Part shown: piece after piece, positions 37,258 to 46,242 of the stretch | Numbering within the stretch: the first letter of the stretch is position 1 | Layout of the letters: each line of letters starts with the position of its first letter | Assembly: GCA_017619755.1 (NCBI GenBank) | Contig: JAFZRU010000005.1 | Coordinates: forward strand, 1-64,000 | DNA length: 64,000 bases | Source of the DNA: Prevotella sp. | Lineage (GTDB): Bacteria > Bacteroidota > Bacteroidia > Bacteroidales > Bacteroidaceae | Reading direction: 5' to 3' | Notes under the pieces: generated by a model | The model's input: the letters and a program-made list of their open reading frames with translations, nothing else | Database searches by the model: none | Told to the model about the DNA's origin: nothing | Position numbers and translations under genes: made by a program

Positions 37258-38289
37258 TTATTTGAAGGTGACTTTAGAAAAGACGGGGGCGTCAATGCTA
37301 CAGAATTGTCCATCGAGGAATTTGTAATAACCTGTGATGGCAATCATGGCAGCATTGTCGGTGGTATAACTGAATTTAGGGATGTAAATTTTCCATCCGT
37401 ATTTTTTTGCATGCTCCTTGAAAGCGTTTCTCAGACCGTTGTTGGCCGACACCCCACCTGCAAGGGCCACGTGCTTGACCCCCGTCTGCTTGACGGCGAG
37501 GCGCAATTTTTTCATAAGGATATCGACGATGGTGTATTCGAGGCTTGCCGCGAGGTCTTCCTTGTGGGTCTCCACGAAATCAGGTTCCTTGGCCACCCAA
37601 TCCCTGAGGCTGTAAAGGAAAGATGTCTTCAACCCGCTGAAACTGTAGTCAAGCCCCTTGATGTGCGGCTGTGCGAAAGTGAACGCCTTTGGATTGCCCT
37701 GCCTTGCAAGACGGTCGATGATGGGACCTCCCGGGTAACCAAGCCCCATGACCTTTGAGCATTTGTCGATGGCCTCTCCTGCGGCATCGTCGATGGTCTG
37801 CCCCAGGACGTCGATTTTGTCGTAGGCATTCACCATGACAATTTGCGAGTTTCCCCCGCTGACGAGCAGGCAGAGGAAAGGCAGTGGTGGAGCAGACTGA
37901 TCGTCGTCGCTCTCCTTGATGAAATGCGCCATGACATGCCCTTGCAAGTGGTTGACATCGACGAGTGGTATTCCCAACGCCCTTGCCATGCCCTTGGCGA
38001 AGTTGACTCCGACGAGCAAGGAGCCCATAAGGCCCGGCCCCCTTGTGAACGCGATGGCGGAAAGTTGCTCCTTTTTCACACCGGCCTTTTTCAGTGCCTG
38101 GTCCACCACCGGGACGATGTTCTGCTGGTGCGCCCTTGAAGCCAATTCAGGCACCACCCCTCCGTAGTCCCTATGCACCTCCTGCGATGCGGTGACGTTG
38201 CTCAGGAGAACGCCATTTCTGAGTACCGCCGCCGACGTGTCGTCGCAGCTGCTCTCAATGCCCAATATATAGATGTCCTTCTCGTTCAT
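37258..38289 (-). CDS. tsaD: tRNA N6-threonylcarbamoyladenosine transferase
   Basis: This 343-residue Kae1/TsaD protein shows LGIESSCDDTSAAVL at the start, the metal motif NHLQGHVMAH, PLPFLCLLVSGGNSQIV and ALAGGVSANNGLR, with IPKFSYTTDNAAMIA near the end. With TsaB, TsaC and TsaE it makes t6A37 in ANN-decoding tRNAs, an essential modification. The partner genes are not in this window. Neighbouring starts and stops are 7 and 9 bp away. Confidence 0.97.
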   Translation of the reverse strand: MNEKDIYILGIESSCDDTSAAVLRNGVLLSNVTASQEVHRDYGGVVPELASRAHQQNIVPVVDQALKKAGVKKEQLSAIAFTRGPGLMGSLLVGVNFAKGMARALGIPLVDVNHLQGHVMAHFIKESDDDQSAPPLPFLCLLVSGGNSQIVMVNAYDKIDVLGQTIDDAAGEAIDKCSKVMGLGYPGGPIIDRLARQGNPKAFTFAQPHIKGLDYSFSGLKTSFLYSLRDWVAKEPDFVETHKEDLAASLEYTIVDILMKKLRLAVKQTGVKHVALAGGVSANNGLRNAFKEHAKKYGWKIYIPKFSYTTDNAAMIAITGYYKFLDGQFCSIDAPVFSKVTFK

Positions 38290-38298
38290 GTGCTGTTA

Positions 38299-39162
38299 TC
38301 AATAGGTGAGGATTTCCACTCCATGCTCTGTCATGAGCAGCGTATGCTCCCACTGTGCACTGGGCAGTTCGTCTTCGGAGATGACCTCCCATCCGTAGGG
38401 GTCGTCTTCGTCAATGAACACTCTCCATGTACCCATGTTGATCATAGGTTCGATGGTGAACACCATACCCGGCACGAGGAGCATGCCATGGCCTTTTCTT
38501 CCGAAATGCGGCACCTCGGGATTTTCGTGGAACTTCAGTCCCACACCGTGTCCGCAGAGGTCCCGGACCACTCCGTAGTGGTATCTCTTGCAGTGCTTCT
38601 CAATGGCATGACCGATGTCGCCCACAAATCCGTAAGGCTTGGCGGCCTCCATTCCTATTTCAAGACATTCCTTGGCCACCCTGACAAGTTGCTCCTTCTC
38701 CGGCGAGGTTTTTCCGATGATGAACATCCTTGATGCGTCGGCGTAGTAACCATCGAGGATGGTGGTGAAATCCACGTTGACGATGTCTCCCTCCATCAGG
38801 ACGTCCTCTGCCTTGGGTATTCCGTGGCACACCACCTCATTGATGCTTGTGCAGACGCATTTGGGGAAGCCCTCATAGCCCAAGCATGCCGGGGTGGCTC
38901 CATGGCTGGTGCAGTAATCCATGCAAATCTGGTCGATTTCAAGCGTGCTCATACCCGCATGGATTTGTCTTTGCACCTCGTCAAGTACGCCGGTGTTGAC
39001 CACTCCGCTTCTCCTGATGCCTTCAATCTCCTCCGGGGTCCTGATGAGGTCCCTTGAAGGCACCTCCTTCCCCTTGTTTTCCCAGTACAGCACCTTTTTG
39101 TCCATATCGGTGAGCGGCTGCCCCGGGATGATGCTCCATCTTTTTTTTCTCTTGTTAGCCAT
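38299..39162 (-). CDS. map: Type I methionine aminopeptidase
   Basis: This 287-residue enzyme removes the initiator methionine in the cytoplasm. Metal ligands appear in order: the aspartates in IVNVDFTTILDGYYADASRMF, the His of GHGVGLKFHENPE, Glu in TIEPMINMG and Glu in SAQWEHTLLM. An N-terminal extension of about 40 residues (RKKRWSIIPGQPL and following) precedes the catalytic domain. It sits between the HAD and tsaD genes in the same run. Confidence 0.96.
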   Translation of the reverse strand: MANKRKKRWSIIPGQPLTDMDKKVLYWENKGKEVPSRDLIRTPEEIEGIRRSGVVNTGVLDEVQRQIHAGMSTLEIDQICMDYCTSHGATPACLGYEGFPKCVCTSINEVVCHGIPKAEDVLMEGDIVNVDFTTILDGYYADASRMFIIGKTSPEKEQLVRVAKECLEIGMEAAKPYGFVGDIGHAIEKHCKRYHYGVVRDLCGHGVGLKFHENPEVPHFGRKGHGMLLVPGMVFTIEPMINMGTWRVFIDEDDPYGWEVISEDELPSAQWEHTLLMTEHGVEILTY

Positions 39163-39195
39163 GATCTATATCTGCCATCGTTAGCCTTCACGTCA

Positions 39196-39846
39196 TCACA
39201 CAGCAAAGACGTATGAATTGGCGTCTATGTATTTGTATATTTCTTGTGTCCAGTCCTTCCCGTTGACGGGGCAGAAAGTGGCGATACCCAATTGGCTGGC
39301 TGCGGCGACATTCCTGGGGCCGTCATCAACGAAGAGCGTTTCCTCCGCCAATATACCCTCCTGGAGCAGCACTCTTCTGAAGAACATGGGGTCGGGCTTC
39401 ATCACGCCCTCCCTGTAACTGGCATAAACGGCGTCGAAATAGTGCCCTACTTGATGTCCTTGTCCGTCAAAGTCACCGCTTTCCGCCCACTCCATCATAA
39501 AGGGATTGGTGTTGGACAATAATATGAGCCTGTATCCCTCTTCCCTGAGCCTTAGCAGGGCTTTGAGGTTTCTCTTTGGCACATCTTTTCTATAGGCGAG
39601 CCAGGCCTCAGAGCAAGCTTTGTAGGAAAGTTGTCTTCCGCAAAGCACACTGAGTTGCTCTACGAATTGTTGTGCGCTGATTTTTCCCATTTCCAAGTCT
39701 CCGAAAATCCCTCCCTGAGTGTAGGGGTCGAGTTGGCTAACGGCATCCTTCAGTCCGAGAGCCTTGAATTTTTTCACTGCCTGTTTGTGGTCGAGTGTGA
39801 CAATCACCCCGCCGAAGTCGAAGACGATGTTTTTAATTTTGATCAT
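39196..39846 (-). CDS. HAD superfamily hydrolase (subfamily IA, YihX-like)
   Basis: This 216-residue cytoplasmic phosphatase has motif I as FDFGGVIV (Asp nucleophile followed by GG rather than DxDGT), motif II LLSNTNPF, the lysine in GVMKPDPMFF and motif IV FVDDGPRNV. A helical cap between motifs I and II is typical of subfamily IA; YihX-type members act on glucose-1-phosphate and similar esters. The substrate is unknown here. It lies 20 bp after metH. Confidence 0.93.
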   Translation of the reverse strand: MIKIKNIVFDFGGVIVTLDHKQAVKKFKALGLKDAVSQLDPYTQGGIFGDLEMGKISAQQFVEQLSVLCGRQLSYKACSEAWLAYRKDVPKRNLKALLRLREEGYRLILLSNTNPFMMEWAESGDFDGQGHQVGHYFDAVYASYREGVMKPDPMFFRRVLLQEGILAEETLFVDDGPRNVAAASQLGIATFCPVNGKDWTQEIYKYIDANSYVFAV

Positions 39847-39866
39847 GAAATGCTGTTATGTGTTTG

Positions 39867-42659
39867 TTAGTCGAAAAGGCGTGGTTTCCTTTTCCTTGCC
39901 TCTTCGATGGAGAGGAGTTTCCTTTGACTGTTGTCGTAGTCGTCCCTCAGTCGTTGGTATTCCTCAGAGAGTTGTTCCTTGAAATCCTCCTTGACATTCT
40001 TGTCAAGCAGTTTTGCTGCAGCGAGTGCGTTTTGCGAAGCGTCCTTCATCCACACGATGGGTCCTCCATAGACCGGTGCAATCTTGAGAGCCACGTGCAG
40101 TTGGCTGGTGGTGGCTCCCCCTATCATGATGGGTATGTCAAGTCCCGCCTTTCGCAGTTCCGTTGCCACGTTCACCATCTCCTCAAGACTTGGCGTGATA
40201 AGTCCGCTAAGGCCTATGAGGTCCACCTTTTCCTCGATGGCTTTCCTGACAATCTGGTTGGCCGGCACCATGACCCCCATGTCCACCACCTCGTAGTTGT
40301 TGCAGGCCATGACAACGGCGACGATGTTCTTGCCGATGTCGTGCACGTCCCCCTTGACGGTGGCGAGCAGGACTTTCCCTGCTTTTGCAGCGTTGCCGTC
40401 CCTTTGCGCCTCGATGTGCGGTTGGAGGATGGCCACGGCTTGCTTCATGGTCCTGGCGGTCTTCACCACCTGCGGGAGGAACATCTTCCCTTTTCCGAAA
40501 AGTTCCCCCACGAGGCCCATTCCTTCCATGAGCGGCCCTTCGATGATGTCCACGGCCCGGGGATATTTTTTCAATGCCTCTTCAAGGTCTTGTTGCAGAT
40601 AGTCCCCCACTCCCTTTCTCAACGCCTGCTTCAGTCTCTCGTCCACGTCGGCTTGTCGCCATTCCTCTGTTTCTTGCATGGCCTTTGCCTGCTTGTCGCC
40701 GTTCCCGGCGGCTTTCATGGCGTCGGCCTTCTCCTTGATGTCTGCTGCGAGTGCGACAAGCGCCGCCGAAGGTTGGTCGGTGCGGCAGAGGATGGCGTCC
40801 TCGATGATGCGGAGTTGCTCTACTGGCAGGTCGTTGTATGTCACCTTGGCGGCGGGATTGACGATGCCGAAGTCCATGCCGTTTGCGATGGCGTGGTAGA
40901 GGAAGACGGCATGCATGGCCTCCCGTATGTAGTTGTTTCCCCTGAAGGCGAAGGAGAGGTTGCTCACCCCGCCGCTGATATGTGCGCCCTTGAGGTTCTC
41001 CCTAATCCATCCGCATGTGCGTATGAAATCAGCGGCGTATGCGTCATGTTCTTCCATCCCCGTGGCGATAGCAAGCACGTTGGGGTCGATGATGATGTCG
41101 AGTGGTGGAATGCCAGCCTTCTGTGTGAGGAGGTCGTATGCCCTTTGGGCGATGCTCGTCCTTCTCTCGAAAGAGGTGGCTTGCCCTTGCTCGTCGAAGC
41201 ACATGACCACGACGGCCGCCCCGAAACGACGTATGACCTCGGCCTTTTTCAGGAAGTTCTCCTCTCCTTCCTTGAGAGAGATGGAGTTGACGATGGCCTT
41301 TCCCTGCACGCATTTGAGCGCCTCGACAACCACCTCCCAATCCGACGAGTCTATCATGACCGGCACACGGGCGATGTCAGGTTCGGCAGCAATGATGTTG
41401 AGGAAGGTTCTCATCTCGTGCTTGGCATCGAGGAGCGCGTCGTCCATGTTGATGTCGATGACCAAAGCTCCGTCGGCCACTTGCTTCCTTGCGATGGCCA
41501 CCGCCTCGTCGTATTTCTTCTCCCCTATCAGTCGGAGGAATTTCTTGGAACCGGCAACATTGCAACGCTCGCCCACGTTGACAAAACCCACCTCTGGAGT
41601 GACGATGAGCGGCTCCAGTCCGCTGAGTTGCATGACATTGGGCCTTTCCACCGGCTTTCTCGGCTTCTTACCCTTTGCCATTTCGGCGAACATGCTGATG
41701 AAATGCTCGTCTGTGCCGCAGCACCCGCCGATGATGTTGACCAGTTGCTCGTCGATGAGCTGTTCCATCAGGGGCGTCATTGTCTCCGCCGTCTCATCAT
41801 ACAGCCCCATGGAGTTGGGCAGTCCGGCGTTGGGGTAGGCAGCGACATAACAAGGTGCCTTGGCGGCCAAGTCGCGCAGGAAAGGTCTCATCTGTGCCGC
41901 TCCGAAAGAGCAGTTGAGCCCCACGGCGAAGATGTCGAGGCTGGAGATGGTGGCGAGGAACGCTTCGAGCGTCTGTCCGCTGAGCGTCCTCCCCGCGAGG
42001 TCGCTGATGGTGACCGAAAGCATAACGGGGACTTTCCTTCCACTTTTCTCCATGGCATACATAGCGGCGTCGATGGCCGCCTTGGCGTTGAGTGTGTCGA
42101 AGATGGTCTCGATGAGGAAGAGGTCGATGCCTCCCTCAATCAGTGCCTCGGCCTCCTCGAAGTATGCCTGGTATAGTTGGTCGTAGGTGACGGCTCTCGC
42201 TCCCGGGTCGGCGACGTCGGGACTCATGGAGCATGCCTTGTTGGTGGGTCCCATGGAACCGGCCACCCATCTCGGTTGCTCTTCCGTAGCATATTTCCCT
42301 ACTGCCCGCCGTGCCAGCCGTGCTCCTTCGAGTGCCATGAGGCGAGCCTGGCCCTCGAGGTTGTAGTCGGCTTGTGAGATGCTCTGCGAGCTGAAGGTGT
42401 TGGTGGTGACGATGTCGGCTCCTGCTTCAAGATACTTGCAGTGTATGTCGTAGATGACATCGGGCCTTGTAATGTTGAGCACGTCGTTGTTGCCCATCAT
42501 CACGGCATGGTTGTTTCTGAAGCGGTATCCGTGGAAGTCCTCCTCACGCAACCGGTATTTCTGGATGCGAGTGCCCATGGCCCCGTCGAGAATGACGACG
42601 CGGCTTTTCAAGGTTTGTTCCAATAGTTGGGTTGGATGTTGTGGTGCAGCAGATGTCAT
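39867..42659 (-). CDS. metH: Cobalamin-dependent methionine synthase, without activation domain
   Basis: This 930-residue enzyme methylates homocysteine from methyltetrahydrofolate. Domains seen: homocysteine-binding (ILDGAMGTRIQKY, GLNCSFGA, zinc cysteines in GGCCGTDEHF), pterin-binding (NVGERCNVAGSKKF), the B12 cap and B12-binding module (GDVHDIGKNIV, ligand His773). The sequence ends about 150 residues later, so the AdoMet reactivation domain of the 1227-residue E. coli enzyme is missing; Bacteroidetes usually encode it separately. ATG 42659 shares one base with the smpB stop; a preceding TTG is disregarded. Confidence 0.96.
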   Translation of the reverse strand: MTSAAPQHPTQLLEQTLKSRVVILDGAMGTRIQKYRLREEDFHGYRFRNNHAVMMGNNDVLNITRPDVIYDIHCKYLEAGADIVTTNTFSSQSISQADYNLEGQARLMALEGARLARRAVGKYATEEQPRWVAGSMGPTNKACSMSPDVADPGARAVTYDQLYQAYFEEAEALIEGGIDLFLIETIFDTLNAKAAIDAAMYAMEKSGRKVPVMLSVTISDLAGRTLSGQTLEAFLATISSLDIFAVGLNCSFGAAQMRPFLRDLAAKAPCYVAAYPNAGLPNSMGLYDETAETMTPLMEQLIDEQLVNIIGGCCGTDEHFISMFAEMAKGKKPRKPVERPNVMQLSGLEPLIVTPEVGFVNVGERCNVAGSKKFLRLIGEKKYDEAVAIARKQVADGALVIDINMDDALLDAKHEMRTFLNIIAAEPDIARVPVMIDSSDWEVVVEALKCVQGKAIVNSISLKEGEENFLKKAEVIRRFGAAVVVMCFDEQGQATSFERRTSIAQRAYDLLTQKAGIPPLDIIIDPNVLAIATGMEEHDAYAADFIRTCGWIRENLKGAHISGGVSNLSFAFRGNNYIREAMHAVFLYHAIANGMDFGIVNPAAKVTYNDLPVEQLRIIEDAILCRTDQPSAALVALAADIKEKADAMKAAGNGDKQAKAMQETEEWRQADVDERLKQALRKGVGDYLQQDLEEALKKYPRAVDIIEGPLMEGMGLVGELFGKGKMFLPQVVKTARTMKQAVAILQPHIEAQRDGNAAKAGKVLLATVKGDVHDIGKNIVAVVMACNNYEVVDMGVMVPANQIVRKAIEEKVDLIGLSGLITPSLEEMVNVATELRKAGLDIPIMIGGATTSQLHVALKIAPVYGGPIVWMKDASQNALAAAKLLDKNVKEDFKEQLSEEYQRLRDDYDNSQRKLLSIEEARKRKPRLFD

Positions 42660-43138
42660 CAATACACTTTCTTGGCTCTGTCCATCTCTCTTCTGTCTTC
42701 CTTCTCCTTGAGGGTCTGCCTCTTGTCGTAGAGTTTCTTTCCCCTTGCAAGGGCGATGTCCATCTTCGCCCTTCCCTTGTCGTCAATGAAGACAAGGATG
42801 GGTATGATGGTGAATCCAGGCTGCTTGGTGGCATCCGCCAGACGCCGTATCTCCCTTTTGTTGAGGAGCAGTTTGCGGTCTCGGCGCATCTCATGGTTGG
42901 CGAAGGAGCCATAGAAATAGGGAGACACGCTCATTCCCTTCACCCACAACTCTCCGTTGATGATGGTGCAGTAGGTGTCCACGAGCGATGCCTTTCCCAA
43001 CCTGATGGACTTGATTTCCGTCCCGGTAAGCACGATGCCGGCGGTGTACGTCTCCACGAGGAAATACTCGAAAGCGGCCTTCTTGTTCTTTATCTGCACC
43101 GGACTTTTCTTCCTTAGCAGTTCTTGTTCCTTGTTCAT
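42659..43138 (-). CDS. smpB: SsrA-binding protein
   Basis: This 159-residue protein delivers tmRNA to stalled ribosomes. The OB-fold core shows [37 protein letters not shown] and [11 protein letters not shown], followed by [12 protein letters not shown] and a basic C-terminal tail ([15 protein letters not shown]). No tmRNA gene is in the window. It precedes metH with a one-base overlap and follows the DMP19-like gene by 61 bp. Confidence 0.97.
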   Translation of the reverse strand: MNKEQELLRKKSPVQIKNKKAAFEYFLVETYTAGIVLTGTEIKSIRLGKASLVDTYCTIINGELWVKGMSVSPYFYGSFANHEMRRDRKLLLNKREIRRLADATKQPGFTIIPILVFIDDKGRAKMDIALARGKKLYDKRQTLKEKEDRREMDRAKKVY

Positions 43139-43199
43139 TTCAATGCATATCCAATGTTACAACCGAGGGGACGGTTTGAGGTTTTGAAGCCACACCTCT

Positions 43200-43706
43200 T
43201 TATTTGAGGACGGTGGCGAAGCGGTCCAAATGCTCGTCGATGTAGCAAGCCACGGCTTGTGTCCATTCCTCCTCGTTCTCCACGAACTCGTCGTCATAGT
43301 CATCAAATTCGGGCATTTGCTCGAAGAGTGCCATAAACTCCTCATCGGTACATTCCCTCTCTATCTCCTGATGATGGTGCGAATAGGGCTTGTGCGCCTT
43401 GTTGACGAGCGAAGCGAGGGAATCGAGCCCCCAATTCCTCATCATTTTGGAGAAGGGGTTTTTGAAGATGAACGGCCCGTAGCCGTTGTGGATGAGTTGG
43501 ACGAAGCCCCCGTCCATCACCTCGTCGCGCAGAATGACGTATGCCAGGAGCGTCACCTGGTCGGCGTTGAGCAACGGCATGGTGTTTTCGTCGAGTTTTC
43601 CTCCCAAGCTGTCATAGATGGCCTTGACAAAGACGTTGACGAAAGCGTCCATGCCCTCCTCTGCGGCCTTCACCAATTCGTTCTCCTTTACAAAAACCTC
43701 GCTCAT
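43200..43706 (-). CDS. DMP19-like (DUF4375) protein
   Basis: From ATG 43706 this is a 168-residue soluble acidic protein with the DUF4375 pattern: NADQVTLLAYVILRDEVMDGG, FVQLIHNGYGPFIF and a C-terminal acidic block (MPEFDDYDDEFVENEEEWTQ). DMP19 of Neisseria is a DNA-mimic antirepressor, but the family as a whole is not understood. The open frame extends upstream to 43799 across the -7 box at 43733, so the later start is preferred. Confidence 0.75.
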   Translation of the reverse strand: MSEVFVKENELVKAAEEGMDAFVNVFVKAIYDSLGGKLDENTMPLLNADQVTLLAYVILRDEVMDGGFVQLIHNGYGPFIFKNPFSKMMRNWGLDSLASLVNKAHKPYSHHHQEIERECTDEEFMALFEQMPEFDDYDDEFVENEEEWTQAVACYIDEHLDRFATVLK

Positions 43707-43732
43707 GATGATTTGAAATTCGTTTTGGGGTG

Positions 43733-43740
43733 CAAAGTTA
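43733..43740 (-). promoter_or_regulatory. -7 box upstream of the DMP19-like gene
   Basis: TAACTTTG on the minus strand, with TTTTG (43763-43767) 22 bp further upstream as a possible -33. It probably also drives smpB-metH and the rest of the run. Confidence 0.55.
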
Positions 43741-43828
43741 CAACAAAAATCGCAATCCGCTGCAAAAGTGAGTGAAAATCGTTTTGAAAGTTTTTTCAAT
43801 CAATTTTTTCCATCTCATAATTTTGTGT

Positions 43829-43836
43829 TACCTTTG
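43829..43836 (+). promoter_or_regulatory. -7 box upstream of the YbjQ-like gene
   Basis: TACCTTTG, 45 bp before the start codon. No clear -33 TTTG at the expected distance. Confidence 0.5.
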
Positions 43837-43880
43837 CATTCAAAACATATCTCAAGCAATAACAAAAAAGGAAACTAATA

Positions 43881-44210
43881 ATGAGAAAAGACATTCTTCT
43901 ATCCACGACCCCTCAGATAGAGGGGCGTCCCATTTTGGAATACAAGGGGGTGGTGACCGGCGAGACCATCATCGGCGCCAACTTCATGAAAGACTTCTTT
44001 GCCGGCATCCGCGACATCGTGGGCGGTCGCTCGGCAAGCTATGAGAAGGTGCTTCGCCAGGCGAAGGACACCTCGATGGACGAGATGGCGGAACGGGCCC
44101 GAGCCCTCGGCGCCAACGCCATCGTAGGCATCGACATCGACTACGAAACGATAGGCGAGACCAACTCCATGCTGATGGTCGCCACGAGCGGCACTGCTGT
44201 CGTGATATGA
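43881..44210 (+). CDS. YbjQ/UPF0145 family protein
   Basis: This 109-residue soluble protein matches the YbjQ family: [40 protein letters not shown] and [18 protein letters not shown]. Members form beta-rich pentamers; no enzymatic role is established. Full length, with its own -7 box and an AAAAAGGAAAC stretch before the ATG. It stands alone between the divergent DMP19-like gene and the promoter of the NifU-like gene. Confidence 0.93.
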   Translation: MRKDILLSTTPQIEGRPILEYKGVVTGETIIGANFMKDFFAGIRDIVGGRSASYEKVLRQAKDTSMDEMAERARALGANAIVGIDIDYETIGETNSMLMVATSGTAVVI

Positions 44211-44237
44211 AAAAGGCATGGAAAAAGTGAGAATAAA

Positions 44238-44269
44238 TTTGGCGTTTCACGTAAAAATGCCTATCTTTG
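44238..44269 (+). promoter_or_regulatory. Promoter of the NifU-like/GGGtGRT pair
   Basis: TTTG at 44238-44241, a 20-bp spacer and TATCTTTG at 44262-44269 give one of the best matches in the window. The leader is about 54 nt. Confidence 0.8.
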
Positions 44270-44329
44270 CGGCGTAAACGCAAAATCAACACTATTCAAC
44301 ATCATTTAAATACAAAACAATCATTCGAC

Positions 44330-45031
44330 ATGACTTATTCCAATGAAGTCAACAACATGTGTGTTGTTGTGAAAGGTCCCCACCACGGACCCGCCCCCAT
44401 CCCAGAGGAGGGCAAATGGATTCAGGCAAAGGAGATCAAGGACATCTCCGGCTATACGCATGGCGTGGGTTGGTGTGCCCCCCAACAGGGTACCTGCAAG
44501 CTCTCGCTGAACATCAAGGAAGGCATCATCGAGGAGTGCTTGGTGGAGACCATCGGCTGCACCGGCATGACCCACTCCGCCGCCATGGCTTCAGAAATCC
44601 TCCCTGGCAAGACGATTTTGGAGGCACTGAATACTGACTTGGTATGCGACGCCATCAACACCGCGATGCGCGAGCTCTTCCTCCAGGTGGTCTATGGCCG
44701 CACCCAGAGCGCCTTCTCCGAGGACGGCCTGGTGATCGGCGCCGGCCTTGAGGACCTTGGCAAGGGCCTTCGCAGCCAGACAGGCACACTCTATGGCACC
44801 AAAGCCAAAGGCACTCGCTACTTGGAGCTCACTGAGGGCTACATCACGAAGATGTTCCTTGACGAGGACTCCCAGGTTTGCGGCTACGAGTATGTACACC
44901 TCGGCAAGATGATGGAAGCCATCAAGAACGGCATGGACGCCAACGAAGCAGTGAAGAAATTCACCGGCACCTATGGCCGCACTAAGGCTGAGCAGGGTGT
45001 TGTGAAGACGATTGACCCACGTAAAGAATAA
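44330..45031 (+). CDS. NifU/IscU-like iron-sulfur scaffold-type protein
   Basis: This 233-residue protein (start MTYSNEVNNMCVVV) contains an IscU-like domain with GWCAPQQGTCKLSL, EECLVETIGCTGMTHSAAM and LVCDAIN; cysteines 49, 56, 70, 77 and 106 could bind a metal or cluster. It is longer than IscU and has a C-terminal part with EYVHLGKMMEAIKNGMDANE. Bacteroidetes and Clostridia pair it with a GGGtGRT protein, which follows 14 bp downstream. A classic ISC role is unproven. The frame is open to 44267, but that start would fall inside the promoter. Confidence 0.82.
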   Translation: MTYSNEVNNMCVVVKGPHHGPAPIPEEGKWIQAKEIKDISGYTHGVGWCAPQQGTCKLSLNIKEGIIEECLVETIGCTGMTHSAAMASEILPGKTILEALNTDLVCDAINTAMRELFLQVVYGRTQSAFSEDGLVIGAGLEDLGKGLRSQTGTLYGTKAKGTRYLELTEGYITKMFLDEDSQVCGYEYVHLGKMMEAIKNGMDANEAVKKFTGTYGRTKAEQGVVKTIDPRKE

Positions 45032-45045
45032 AGGAGGAAGAAACC

Positions 45046-46059
45046 ATGATAAGAGAAGTGAAATTCGAGAGTCAAGAGCGCCGCATCGACCAAGTCATCG
45101 CCGCTCTGAATGCCAATGGCATCCAGTCCATCGAGGAGGCCAACGCCATCTGCGATGCCGCCGGTGTGGATCCCTACCAGATTTGCGAGGACACTCAGGG
45201 CATCTGCTTTGAGAATGCCAAATGGGCATACGTCTGCGGTGCCGCCATCGCCATCAAGAAGGGTGTGAAGAGCGCCGCCGAGGCCGCCGAGGCCATCGGC
45301 ATCGGTCTTCAGAGCTTCTGCATCCCCGGCTCCGTTGCCGACGATCGCAAGGTAGGCATCGGCCATGGCAACCTCGCCGCCCGTCTGCTTCGCGAGGAGA
45401 CAGAGTGCTTCGCCTTCCTCGCCGGCCACGAGTCATTCGCTGCCGCCGAGGGAGCCATCAAGATTGCCGAGATGGCCAACAAAGTTCGCAAGAAGCCGCT
45501 TCGCACCATCCTCAATGGTCTTGGCAAGGACGCCGCCATGATTATCAGCCGCATCAACGGCTTCACCTACGTCCAGACGAAGTTCGACTACTATACTGGC
45601 AAGTTGGAAATCGTGCAGAAGAAGGCCTACAGCAATGGGCCACGCGCCAAGGTGAACTGCTACGGCGCCGACGACGTGCGCGAGGGTGTGGCCATCCTCT
45701 GGCACGAGAACGTTGATGTGTCGATTACCGGCAACTCCACCAACCCCACCCGCTTCCAGCACCCGGTGGCCGGCACCTACAAGAAAGAGCGCGTGCTTGC
45801 CGGCAAGCCCTATTTCTCCGTGGCTTCCGGTGGTGGCACAGGCCGCACCTTGCACCCGGACAACATGGCCGCCGGTCCCGCCTCCTACGGCATGACCGAC
45901 ACCCTGGGCCGCATGCACAGCGATGCTCAGTTTGCCGGCTCGTCGTCAGTGCCCGCCCACGTTGAGATGATGGGCTTCTTGGGCATGGGCAACAACCCGA
46001 TGGTGGGCGCCACCGTAGCCGTGGCTGTCACCGTGGACATGGCCCTGAACAAGAAATAA
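45046..46059 (+). CDS. GGGtGRT family protein
   Basis: This 337-residue soluble protein carries the family hallmark SGGGTGRTLHPDNMA (Gly262 to Thr268), the C-terminal GNNPMVGATVAVAVTVDMAL, and GIGHGNLAARLLREETE around residue 105. The family is conserved but without known activity; it almost always follows the NifU-like gene. A strong Shine-Dalgarno (AAGGAGG) precedes the ATG, unusual in this window and suggestive of high expression. No membrane or signal segment. Confidence 0.92.
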   Translation: MIREVKFESQERRIDQVIAALNANGIQSIEEANAICDAAGVDPYQICEDTQGICFENAKWAYVCGAAIAIKKGVKSAAEAAEAIGIGLQSFCIPGSVADDRKVGIGHGNLAARLLREETECFAFLAGHESFAAAEGAIKIAEMANKVRKKPLRTILNGLGKDAAMIISRINGFTYVQTKFDYYTGKLEIVQKKAYSNGPRAKVNCYGADDVREGVAILWHENVDVSITGNSTNPTRFQHPVAGTYKKERVLAGKPYFSVASGGGTGRTLHPDNMAAGPASYGMTDTLGRMHSDAQFAGSSSVPAHVEMMGFLGMGNNPMVGATVAVAVTVDMALNKK

Positions 46060-46080
46060 GCCATCAGCGCACATATTATT

Positions 46081-46116
46081 CCAAGCCGCTCCTTTCTTCA
46101 AGTGGGAGCGGCTTGG
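46081..46116 (+). terminator. Terminator hairpin after the GGGtGRT gene
   Basis: CCAAGCCGCTCC and GGGAGCGGCTTGG form a perfect 12-bp stem with an 11-12-nt loop. No T run follows, so strength is uncertain. Confidence 0.65.
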
Positions 46117-46165
46117 TGATTCATAGTGGTTCAATGGATGATCATTTCACCTGATGATGATAAAG

Positions 46166-46218
46166 CAAGAAAAAAACGGGATTTTTCTTGTTTTATAATA
46201 ATATTATAATTATCTTTG
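46166..46218 (+). promoter_or_regulatory. Promoter of the ATPase gene with palindrome over -33
   Basis: CAAGAAAAA (46166-46174) and TTTTTCTTG (46182-46190) form a perfect palindrome whose last TTG is the -33 element; 20 bp later comes TATCTTTG (46211-46218). Confidence 0.7.
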
Positions 46219-46242
46219 CATAATCAAACCAATTCATAGGCT

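Noticed and set aside
39858-42176. A very long open frame on the + strand (about 770 codons) opposite metH
   Set aside because: The minus strand encodes unmistakable MetH; the opposite frame has low-complexity His/Val/Leu-rich composition typical of an antisense shadow.
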